DNA from: Polaribacter sp. L3A8
Lineage (GTDB): Bacteria; Bacteroidota; Bacteroidia; Flavobacteriales; Flavobacteriaceae
Assembly: GCF_009796785.1 (NCBI RefSeq)
Contig: NZ_CP047026.1
Span: 1,634,001 to 1,698,000, forward strand
Direction: 5' to 3'
Length of the DNA: 64,000 nt
The translations under genes and the position numbers were made by a program. This document shows, in pieces, positions 16,299 through 24,445 of the stretch; the stretch's first letter is position 1; each line of letters starts with the position of its first letter. The notes beneath the pieces were generated by a model. It was given only the letters and a program-made list of their open reading frames with translations. It was not told where the DNA came from and searched no databases.

Positions 16299-19200
16299 TT
16301 AGTTGATACTAATTTTTTTAGTAAAACTCCCGTTCGAATTTCTTATTCTAACAATATAAATTCCCTTTTTTAAATTAGCTGTATTTATTTTTACTTCTGC
16401 CTGTTTTAAAGCGTTCTTTTTACTTGCTACATTTTGTCCTAATAAATTATATATCTGTACCTCATCTAGCACTTCGTTTGATGAAATAAGTAGTTCTGAT
16501 TCTAAATTCTTAACAGTAAATTTATTTACAATACTAGATTCTAAACCTAATACGGTTTGATTAAAAGTAATAAAAAAACGATTATTATAAACACCAGAAT
16601 CTAGATTTACTATTGCATTACCTGAAGTAATATCAACATAGTTCTTAGTTACACTATCATATAAATAAACCTCAGAATCTATATATGTCATTTCATCTAC
16701 CTTAAAAGTAACATCTCTATTTAAATTGGTTTGAACTTTTAAAGGTATCCTTAAAGATTTATTAAAATCTTCTATACCTGTAATAACATAAGGGTAATTA
16801 TTCCCTTCAATATTTAAAGCTAAATCGGTAGATTTATAATCCCACATTTCTGCTTCATATCCATCTTCATACTCATTTGTTAATCCTCTAAAACCTACAG
16901 ACACTTGTCTATGATACGTTTGGTTTGTTAACAAAAACTCAAAGCCTATTCTTAAAATAGGAAAAGATGTTTTTTTAGTAACAGAACTATTTTTATGAAA
17001 AACTTCTGTTACTGTACCCGAAACATCAAAAACTCTTTGTGCATTATTAAAACTTACAGTACCTCCAGAAGCCGATGCTTCTACAAAAAAACCTTGACCA
17101 ATATCTATATTCTGACCAGGAGTTTTCGTTCCTGCTCCACCAACACTAGATGCCGGAGTTCCTATACCCGAAGCTCTAGTTGCATAACCTCCTAAATATT
17201 CTCCTTTTACATGAGATGTATCATCACCAGACTCATAAAAATAAAGAGTTCCAACAATAACTCCAGAATTATCAGCAATAAAAGTATCTGCATTTATTGG
17301 AGACGGATAAGGGTTTCCTAAAACACTCCATGTACCAGAACCATAAGCAGCTATTTCACTTTTGTAATCTCCATCGTTAGGTCTACCTAAAAATGTATAA
17401 TTTTGCCCCGTTGCATTTCCTGTACTTTTTTTAGTAAAACCTTCTACAGGATTTAATAACGTTGTAGATTCATTTATTTGCCTTGTCCAATCATTACTAT
17501 TTACAAGTTTAGCCAACCATCTTCTACTTAATATTATAGGAGAAGTACTATTATCTCCATTATAATTATCTGTAAAAGTAATATCTAAAGGTGTACCCGT
17601 TGCTGCTAACGGAATTGTACCATCTTTTAAAACACCCTTTATATTGTATGTTTCTCCATTTGTTGTTACTGGAGAAGACCAATAACTTGTTTGATAAACG
17701 TTAGATAAATTTCCTTTTACATCTTTATAAAGGTTTCCAGAACCTGATGCATTTTTAACACCTGTATGTGTTTGCTTTAATTGAGCACTGCCTAATAAAC
17801 GAATATCTCCATTTAATTCTAACGCATTTGCTATTGTAAGCTCCACTCCATCTGCAACAGTTAATGTTTGTCCGCTTTCTACATGTAAACAATCGCAATT
17901 TGTATTTGCCGTAATTGTAACATCTCCCTGTGTTCTAATTGCTTTGGTTAAATCTGTACCGCTATTATCTGGTGTTCCAGAATTATTTCCACCTGTCCAA
18001 GTTCCATTATACACAATTTCATTATCATCACATTCTATAAAATCGAATCCTAAAATGTTTGTTTGTGCAACTGCAAAACTTACAGCTGCTGCATTAGAAC
18101 TTGTAAAAGCTGCGTCTGTAAATGTAAAAATTAAATTAGCTGCAGCTTCATCACTATTTATGTGACTAATGGCTTTTCCTGTAAAACTTAATTGTGCTTC
18201 TGTTGATGAGTTAAGCGTTAATACTGCGGTTAACCCAGGAGGAACATCCCCTATTGTAACTTCTGAAGCTGTAAAAGTCCCTGAACTCGCAAAAAAAGTA
18301 TCCCCTGTTAGGGTAATAATAAAAGGCGTTGTTGTGTCGTCTATAGTTCCATCATTTGGTGTTTCTGGTAAAAATCCTTTGGTGTAATACTGGTTCATTT
18401 CATCATCACCAGTACCCGTAATATAAAATCGAGAACCATCTCCATTAAAAACAATATCTGTCACAGTTCCTTCTTCAGTGGCAATAGAAAAGGTATTTGT
18501 ATTTGTTATTGTACCCGATGTAACATCAAAATTGTTAGTTAGCATAAATTCATAAATATTATCTCCTGTATCACCTGCTACAAAAAATTTGCTACCATCA
18601 TTATTAAATGTAAATCCTTCGGTTTTTGTATCAACAGAATTTACAGAATAAAATCCATCAATATTACTAGCAAGCGTTGTTAAGTCATAATTGCTAGAAA
18701 GTGTAAATTGATAAATTCGATCTGTACTACCCGCTAAAACAAATAATTTAGATCCATTAGCATTAAAAAATAAATCTCTTGGACTATCTTCATTATCCGT
18801 TGCAGCTATATGTAGCGAAAAAGTACTTGAATAAGTTGCTGATGACAAATCGAATGGAGAGGATAACGCATATTGGTTAATTTCACTATCTTCACTACCA
18901 ATCACAAATAGAATTGTTCCTGTATTATCAAAAGCCAATCCTTCTAGCACTGTTTCTTCAGATTCAATAAATAAAGTATTCACTAAAGTTCCTGAACTAA
19001 TATCATAAGGAATTGAAAGATTCATTTCTAAAACTCTATCTGATGTAGAACCTACTACAAACAATTTTGTTCCATCCGTATTAAAAACCATCCCTAGTGG
19101 ATTTAATTCTAATGTTACAAATATAGTTGATGCCGAAGGAGTTACTGAAATAGTGCTAAAATCGTACGTTGGTGACAAAGCATACTCTTTTATGTCTTGA

Positions 19201-20066
19201 TCTACAAAACCAGCCACATATACTTTGGTTCCATCATTATTTATTAAAAGTGCTTCAGGTTTATCCTCTGCTAATAACTTAATAGAATTTGTTTTAGTGC
19301 TAAAAGTTGATAGATCATAACCTGTTCCTAAATTGTAGGTATTTATATCATCGCCCGAATAACCTATTACATATAATTCTTTACCATTATTATTAAATTC
19401 GATTGCTCTTGCTTGCGTTTCTTCTCCACTAATATCCAAATCATCAGTAACTGTAGCTGTAGAAATAACATAATCAGTACCTAAACCAAACTCAAAAACC
19501 TTATCTGAACTATGATCTACAATAAACAACTTTGAGCCATCTGCATTAAATCTAAAACCAGAAAGTTCATCTCCATGATCATCTGGTACTAAGTACGCAT
19601 CAATAGCTGCTTCTGCGTTAAAAGAAACCGGAATATTTATTCCCGTATCAATACTAGAAACATTCCATGGAGTAGGTACTACGTATTCTATTACATCATC
19701 TCCTGCTCCACTAAGAATATACATCTTTGTTCCGGTAGCATTAAAAATAACATCTTGCGGATTAGATTCTTCACCGGAAACATCAAAATAACCAACTATT
19801 GGACCTCTAGTTGAAATATCAAATGCCGTACTTAGTGAACACTGAACAACATAATCTCCATCCGAACCTATCATATAGAGCTTAGTTCCACTATCACCAA
19901 AAATCATACCCGTAGGTTTTATTTCTTGCGTAGGTACTACATATGCACCAACATGAGTAGGAGAAGTTATATTATAGCTACCACTACCTGAGTATGATAA
20001 ACTTTGGGCTTTTAAAGATATCTGCATAAATGCAAATATTACAAATAAGTATATTGTAAATTTCAT
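16299..20066 (-). CDS. T9SS-secreted protein with ten propeller-like repeats
   Basis: A 1255-residue secreted protein. A signal peptide (about 1-20) is followed by ten repeats of roughly 50 residues up to about residue 560, each with a core such as MIFGDSGTKLYMIGSDGD, GFRFNADGSKLFIVDHSSD or DIVFNGDGSRFYITGTGDD; the spacing suggests a beta-propeller. A beta-rich module (about 575-670) and a Cys-containing segment (CDDNEIVYNGTWTGGNN, about 680) follow. The next 480 residues share a layout with the giant protein at 26759-32836. The last 75 residues are a type A T9SS sorting domain ending ANLKKGIYIVRIRNSNGSFTKKISIN. Probably surface-exposed, with a role in adhesion or substrate sensing that I cannot specify. 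Confidence 0.85.
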   Translation of the reverse strand: MKFTIYLFVIFAFMQISLKAQSLSYSGSGSYNITSPTHVGAYVVPTQEIKPTGMIFGDSGTKLYMIGSDGDYVVQCSLSTAFDISTRGPIVGYFDVSGEESNPQDVIFNATGTKMYILSGAGDDVIEYVVPTPWNVSSIDTGINIPVSFNAEAAIDAYLVPDDHGDELSGFRFNADGSKLFIVDHSSDKVFEFGLGTDYVISTATVTDDLDISGEETQARAIEFNNNGKELYVIGYSGDDINTYNLGTGYDLSTFSTKTNSIKLLAEDKPEALLINNDGTKVYVAGFVDQDIKEYALSPTYDFSTISVTPSASTIFVTLELNPLGMVFNTDGTKLFVVGSTSDRVLEMNLSIPYDISSGTLVNTLFIESEETVLEGLAFDNTGTILFVIGSEDSEINQYALSSPFDLSSATYSSTFSLHIAATDNEDSPRDLFFNANGSKLFVLAGSTDRIYQFTLSSNYDLTTLASNIDGFYSVNSVDTKTEGFTFNNDGSKFFVAGDTGDNIYEFMLTNNFDVTSGTITNTNTFSIATEEGTVTDIVFNGDGSRFYITGTGDDEMNQYYTKGFLPETPNDGTIDDTTTPFIITLTGDTFFASSGTFTASEVTIGDVPPGLTAVLTLNSSTEAQLSFTGKAISHINSDEAAANLIFTFTDAAFTSSNAAAVSFAVAQTNILGFDFIECDDNEIVYNGTWTGGNNSGTPDNSGTDLTKAIRTQGDVTITANTNCDCLHVESGQTLTVADGVELTIANALELNGDIRLLGSAQLKQTHTGVKNASGSGNLYKDVKGNLSNVYQTSYWSSPVTTNGETYNIKGVLKDGTIPLAATGTPLDITFTDNYNGDNSTSPIILSRRWLAKLVNSNDWTRQINESTTLLNPVEGFTKKSTGNATGQNYTFLGRPNDGDYKSEIAAYGSGTWSVLGNPYPSPINADTFIADNSGVIVGTLYFYESGDDTSHVKGEYLGGYATRASGIGTPASSVGGAGTKTPGQNIDIGQGFFVEASASGGTVSFNNAQRVFDVSGTVTEVFHKNSSVTKKTSFPILRIGFEFLLTNQTYHRQVSVGFRGLTNEYEDGYEAEMWDYKSTDLALNIEGNNYPYVITGIEDFNKSLRIPLKVQTNLNRDVTFKVDEMTYIDSEVYLYDSVTKNYVDITSGNAIVNLDSGVYNNRFFITFNQTVLGLESSIVNKFTVKNLESELLISSNEVLDEVQIYNLLGQNVASKKNALKQAEVKINTANLKKGIYIVRIRNSNGSFTKKISIN

Positions 20067-20144
20067 AGTTGAGTTAATTCTATTACGTTTTTGAATAACT
20101 GAACAGTAAAACTACAAAATGTCTTTAATTATTAAATAGTAAAA

Positions 20145-20990
20145 CTATTTTTTCTTTTTCAACATTAACCACACACCTAATAAAACTAGTGGTATACTTA
20201 ATATTTGACCTGTATTTAAAGCGTTTAAAACCCAATCTTCTCGTCCATCTACTTGAGCTTCTTTTAAAAACTCTATAAAGAATCTTAAAGACCAAAGTAC
20301 TACCATAAAAAGACCAAAAAGGTAACCTGTTTGTTTTTTCTTATCTGTTTTCCAATACAAATGCCACATCACAAAAAACAAAGCTAAATAACTAAACGCT
20401 TCATATAATTGTGTAGGGTGTCTTGGTATGGTTTCTCCTGCTGCTTTAAATATTACTCCAAAACTAGAACCTGTTGCTTTTCCATAAATTTCTGAATTGA
20501 AAAAGTTACCAAAACGGATAAAGAAACCTGCCAAAGCAACCACAATTGCCAATCTATCTAAAATAAATAACCAAGGTTTTTGTAAATGCTTTTTTGCATA
20601 AAAATATAAAGCGATAGGGATTCCTATTGCTGCTCCATGACTAGCAAAACCTGTAAAACCTGTAAATTTCCATCCTTTTATAAAGCCAAATAAAGAATCC
20701 GTTGCACTTTCTTTAATTGGTAAAAATATTTCTAATAAATGATTTTGATAATAAGACCAACTATAGAAAAACACATCGCCCAAACGCATACCAACAAGCA
20801 TAGAAACAAAGACATACATAAATAATACGTCTAGTTTTTCTTGTGGAATTTTATCTTCTATATAGATTTTTTTCATCAGTCTTAAACCTAATAAAAATGC
20901 TGCTACAAACATTAAACTATACCAACGAACGGTAAAAAAACCTAAATCTATTCCTATTGAAGGATTCCATGTAATTGCTAAAAAGCTCAT
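20145..20990 (-). CDS. lgt: Prolipoprotein diacylglyceryl transferase
   Basis: Lgt moves diacylglycerol from phosphatidylglycerol to the lipobox cysteine of prolipoproteins in the inner membrane. The 281-residue protein has about seven membrane segments. It shows the family motifs RWYSLMFVAAFLLG near the N-terminus, FTGFASHGAAIGIPIA near residue 118, and the signature RFGNFFNSEIYG near residue 160, followed by RHPTQLYEAF. The hydrophobic C-terminus ends in LLGVWLMLKKKK. The gene is on the same strand as the downstream T9SS gene but separated from yidD by a palindromic element. Confidence 0.95.
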   Translation of the reverse strand: MSFLAITWNPSIGIDLGFFTVRWYSLMFVAAFLLGLRLMKKIYIEDKIPQEKLDVLFMYVFVSMLVGMRLGDVFFYSWSYYQNHLLEIFLPIKESATDSLFGFIKGWKFTGFTGFASHGAAIGIPIALYFYAKKHLQKPWLFILDRLAIVVALAGFFIRFGNFFNSEIYGKATGSSFGVIFKAAGETIPRHPTQLYEAFSYLALFFVMWHLYWKTDKKKQTGYLFGLFMVVLWSLRFFIEFLKEAQVDGREDWVLNALNTGQILSIPLVLLGVWLMLKKKK

Positions 20991-21010
20991 ATTTTTCTTA
21001 TTCTATGTCT

Positions 21011-21077
21011 GGTCGAGTGCAGTCGATACCTTATTAATAAACTGTAATTTATAAAAACCTCTCGACTGCACTCGAGG
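21011..21077. repeat. Inverted repeat element between yidD and lgt
   Basis: Arms GGTCGAGTGCAGTCGATACC (21011-21030) and CCTCTCGACTGCACTCGAGG (21058-21077) pair around an AT-rich loop. Such GTCGAGTGCAGTCGA arms are, from memory, common dispersed intergenic hairpins in flavobacteria. Confidence 0.7.
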
Positions 21078-21086
21078 TGACAACTA

Positions 21087-21320
21087 TTATTTTTTCTTTT
21101 CCGGAACAGGATCATAACCACTTCCTCCCCAAGGATGACAACTAAATATTCTTTTTAATGCTAACCATCCGCCAGTAAACAAACCATGTTTTTGTAAAGC
21201 CTCTATTGTGTAGTGTGAACACGTTGGACTGTATCTACAAGTTGCTGGTGTAAATGGTGAAATTGCGGTTTGATAAAAACGAACCAACAAAATAAATGGA
21301 AAAGACAATATTTTTTTCAA
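21087..21320 (-). CDS. yidD: Membrane protein insertion efficiency factor
   Basis: A 77-residue YidD (DUF37) protein, a small inner-membrane-associated factor that assists YidC in protein insertion. The full family signature is visible: [34 protein letters not shown], and [17 protein letters not shown], including the three conserved cysteines. It lies between lgt and cysS on the same strand and is flanked on both sides by palindromic elements. In many bacteria yidD sits beside rnpA and yidC; that is not the case here. Confidence 0.95.
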   Translation of the reverse strand: MKKILSFPFILLVRFYQTAISPFTPATCRYSPTCSHYTIEALQKHGLFTGGWLALKRIFSCHPWGGSGYDPVPEKKK

Positions 21321-21346
21321 TGATTAAACTTTAAGAATTAAAAAAA

Positions 21347-21393
21347 AGTTCTCGATACAATTCCGATGAAAAATCGGAATTGTATCGAGAACT
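21347..21393. repeat. Perfect 21-bp inverted repeat between cysS and yidD
   Basis: Two 21-base arms (21347-21367 and 21373-21393), beginning AGTTCTCGATACAATTCC and ending GTATCGAGAACT, pair without mismatch around the five-base loop GAAAA. An A-run precedes it, so on the minus strand it could act as a cysS terminator. Confidence 0.8.
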
Positions 21394-21435
21394 GACATAT
21401 TTGTAATTCATTATTTTCAATTCGTAATTATTTTT

Positions 21436-22914
21436 TTAGTTAATTAAAAAAGTGGTGCCTTCTTTACCGTCTTTTAATTGAATTCCTAAGGTTATTAGTT
21501 CATCTCTAATTTGATCTGACAAGGCCCAATCTTTATTTTCTCTCGCTTCTTTTCTTAATTTAATCAACAATTCTACAACACCATTTATTTTTTCTGAATT
21601 GTCTTGAGAATTTTCATTCATCAACCCTAAAACATCAAAAACAAATGCATTAATTGTAGTTTTAAATTCGGCTAAATCATCTGCCGTTAAACTTGCTTTA
21701 TGTTCTTTAATTTGATTAACAACCTTTACAGCCTCAAATAATTGCGGAATTAACATTGGTGTATTAAAATCGTCATTCATTGCAGCATAACAATCCTTCT
21801 TCCATTTTTGCACATCAAACGTAGATGTTTTACCTGCTTCTATCTTATCTAAAAAACTTACAGCTTCCATCAATTTAGAATGTCCTTTTTCTGATGCTTC
21901 TAATGCGTCTCCAGAAAAATCTAAAATACTTCTATAATTGGCTTGCATATTAAAGAAACGAACTACACTTGCAGAAAATGGTTTTGGTAAAATGTTATTT
22001 TCTCCAGATAAAATTTCATTTGGTAAAATAAAATTCCCTGTAGATTTTGCCATTCTCTGTCCATTTAAAGAAAGCATATTTGTGTGCATCCAATAATTTA
22101 CTGGCGTAACTCCACTACATGTTTTAGATTGTGCAATTTCACATTCGTGATGTGGAAATTTTAAATCCATTCCACCTCCATGAATATCAAAACTTTCGCC
22201 TAAATATTTTGTACTCATTACAGAACATTCTAAATGCCAACCCGGAAAACCATCACTCCAAGGAGAAGGCCAACGCATAATATGGCGTTCGTCTGCTTTT
22301 TTCCAAAGTGCAAAATCTTGTGGATTTTTCTTATCAGATTGCCCGTCTAAAGTTCTTGTATTATGTAGTAAATCTTCTACTTTTCTACCAGAAAGAATTC
22401 CGTAATTTTCTTTTTTATTGTATTCTAAAACATCAAAATATACAGAACCATTTACCTCATACCCAAAACCTTTTTCTATGATTTCTTTAATCATTTCTAT
22501 CTGCTCTACAATATGTCCTGTAGCAGTTGGCTCTATACTTGGTGGTAAAAAGTTGTAATTTTTTAAAACATCATGAAAATCTACAGTATAACGCTGTACA
22601 ACTTCCATCGGTTCTATTTGTTCTAAACGTGCTTTTCTTGCTATTTTGTCTTCGCCTTCATCTGCATCATTTTCTAAATGACCTGCATCTGTAATATTAC
22701 GGACATAACGCACTTTATAGCCTAGATGTAGTAGATATCTATACACAACATCAAAAAACATAAAGGTTCTAACATTACCTAAATGTGCGTTGCTATAAAC
22801 GGTTGGACCACAAACATACATACCTACATATCCGTCTGTTATGGTTTTAAAATCCTCTTTATTTTTAGTTAAAGAGTTGTATACTTTTAGTTGATTTTCT
22901 TTGTACAGTTCCAT
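21436..22914 (-). CDS. cysS: Cysteinyl-tRNA synthetase
   Basis: Class Ia aminoacyl-tRNA synthetase that charges tRNA-Cys. At 492 residues it is full length. Cys35 in [17 protein letters not shown] contributes to the zinc site and the HIGH-type motif is HLGN. The other zinc ligands lie in [10 protein letters not shown] near residue 232 and [11 protein letters not shown] near residue 258. The KMSKS-type loop is [10 protein letters not shown] near residue 290. The C-terminal DALR and helical domains are complete ([27 protein letters not shown]). The start [15 protein letters not shown] is family-like. Confidence 0.96.
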   Translation of the reverse strand: MELYKENQLKVYNSLTKNKEDFKTITDGYVGMYVCGPTVYSNAHLGNVRTFMFFDVVYRYLLHLGYKVRYVRNITDAGHLENDADEGEDKIARKARLEQIEPMEVVQRYTVDFHDVLKNYNFLPPSIEPTATGHIVEQIEMIKEIIEKGFGYEVNGSVYFDVLEYNKKENYGILSGRKVEDLLHNTRTLDGQSDKKNPQDFALWKKADERHIMRWPSPWSDGFPGWHLECSVMSTKYLGESFDIHGGGMDLKFPHHECEIAQSKTCSGVTPVNYWMHTNMLSLNGQRMAKSTGNFILPNEILSGENNILPKPFSASVVRFFNMQANYRSILDFSGDALEASEKGHSKLMEAVSFLDKIEAGKTSTFDVQKWKKDCYAAMNDDFNTPMLIPQLFEAVKVVNQIKEHKASLTADDLAEFKTTINAFVFDVLGLMNENSQDNSEKINGVVELLIKLRKEARENKDWALSDQIRDELITLGIQLKDGKEGTTFLIN

Positions 22915-23293
22915 TAAATAAGTGACTTATTACAACCGATAAAGATAGACACTTTAAAAAGAATACCGAAATGGAATTTGTTAGAACTTTGCTAACTTTT
23001 TTAAAAATTAAAAAAATTTTTAAATAAAATTGAATCGTATTTACCACTAACTATTACTCTTGCCTTTTAAAATTAATAAAAGGTTAATTGCATTATAATA
23101 AATAAAAGGTGTTTTATTTTAAATTATTCTTTTAAATACCTGTAATTACATTCGTAGAAAAGTAAAAAAGACAACATCTTTTATTGATATAAAAAGACTT
23201 TTAAAATTAAAGAAATTCCTTCTCTAACATCTCTTTTAAAAACAGAACAAGTAGTATTTTTGTCGATTCTAAAAATCTCTTCAAAACAATTAA
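22915..23293. other. Intergenic region between divergent cysS and MFS gene
   Basis: This 379-base AT-rich gap has no convincing gene. It holds the divergent promoters: a TATTTTTG box at 23255-23262 faces the MFS gene. A small inverted repeat GTTAG/CTAAC lies at 22979-22995. Nothing else stands out. Confidence 0.6.
23255..23262 (+). promoter_or_regulatory. -7 promoter box of the MFS gene
   Basis: TATTTTTG fits TAnnTTTG, 31 bases before the ATG at 23294. Confidence 0.5.
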
Positions 23294-24445
23294 ATGGTTA
23301 AGAAAAGTTTATTATCATTAGCATTAGGAACTTTTGCAATAGGAATGACAGAGTTTACAATGATGGGTATTTTACCAGATATTGCAAAAGACTTAAACAT
23401 TGATATTCCGTCTGCAGGACATTTAATTTCTTTATACGCTTTAGGGGTTGTTATTGGCTCGCCTATTCTTGTCTTATTTACGGCAAAATATTCACCTAGA
23501 AAAGTATTAATTTTTCTGATGTTACTCTTTGCCGTTTTTAACGGATTATTTGCCGTCTCTCCTATATATTCTCTATTATTGGTTTCTAGATTTTTGTCTG
23601 GCTTACCACATGGCGCTTTTTTTGGAGTAGGGTCTGTAGTGGCTGCAAAATTTGCTGATAACGGCAAAAAAGCACAAGCAATTGCCATAATGATTACTGG
23701 CATGACAGTTGCCAACTTAATTGGAGTTCCTTTAGGCACCTATATTGGTCATCATTTTTCTTGGAGATATACCTATTTAATAATCAGTTTGTTTGGTTTA
23801 TTAACAATGCTTTCTATTTATTTTTGGATTCCTAAAATGCAACCTCTTACTCAAGATAGCAAGAAAAATCAATTAGCTTATTTTAAAACAAAAAAAGCTT
23901 GGATAATTATTGCAATTATTTCTATTGGAACAGGTGGTTTATTTGCTTGGTTAAGCTACATAGCTCCTTTAATGACAGAGGTTACAAAGATTAATGAAGA
24001 CGGAATTCCGTTTGTAATGATTTTAGTTGGTTTAGGTATGATTATCGGGAATTTATTAGGCGGAAAATTAGCAGATATAATTACACCTCAAAAAACCGTA
24101 TTTGTATCCTTTATTTTTATGATACTTTGCTTAGTTACCATCTATTTTACTGCACACATTCCTTTTATGAGTTATTTAATGGCTTTTATAACAGGTATTG
24201 CTGGTTTTAGTTGCTCATCACCATTACAAATGTTACTCATAAATTCTGCAAAAGGATCCGAAAGTATTGCAGCAGCTGGTGGACAATCTAGTTTTAATTT
24301 AGGAAATACTATGGGTGCTTTTTTTGGCGGATTGCCAATTACCTATGGGTACGCTTATAACTCGCCATTACTTATTGGTATTGCTATGACGTTTATTGGT
24401 ATCTGTTTTTCTTATTACTACTTGGTTATGCTTAAAAAAGATTAA
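23294..24445 (+). CDS. MFS transporter, DHA1/AraJ-like
   Basis: A 383-residue major facilitator with twelve predicted helices. The N-terminal LALGTFAIGMTEFTMMGILPDIAKDLNI and the antiporter-type motif GVVIGSPILV near residue 55 match the drug:H+ antiporter-1 group that includes AraJ and NepI. GGKLADIITPQKTVF near residue 255 is the second-half copy of motif A. These exporters move sugars, nucleosides or drugs; the substrate cannot be told from the sequence. Its last four bases overlap the end of convergent recG. Confidence 0.85.
   Translation: MVKKSLLSLALGTFAIGMTEFTMMGILPDIAKDLNIDIPSAGHLISLYALGVVIGSPILVLFTAKYSPRKVLIFLMLLFAVFNGLFAVSPIYSLLLVSRFLSGLPHGAFFGVGSVVAAKFADNGKKAQAIAIMITGMTVANLIGVPLGTYIGHHFSWRYTYLIISLFGLLTMLSIYFWIPKMQPLTQDSKKNQLAYFKTKKAWIIIAIISIGTGGLFAWLSYIAPLMTEVTKINEDGIPFVMILVGLGMIIGNLLGGKLADIITPQKTVFVSFIFMILCLVTIYFTAHIPFMSYLMAFITGIAGFSCSSPLQMLLINSAKGSESIAAAGGQSSFNLGNTMGAFFGGLPITYGYAYNSPLLIGIAMTFIGICFSYYYLVMLKKD

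Noticed and set aside
17944..18387. Plus-strand frames of about 72 codons opposite the T9SS gene, with similar cases opposite purL, recG and the giant gene
   Set aside because: They are antisense shadows of long, clearly coding genes with signal peptides, repeats or family motifs.
23290..23739. A 149-codon minus-strand frame opposite the MFS gene
   Set aside because: The plus-strand frame has twelve helices and MFS motifs along its full length; the antisense frame has no family-like features.
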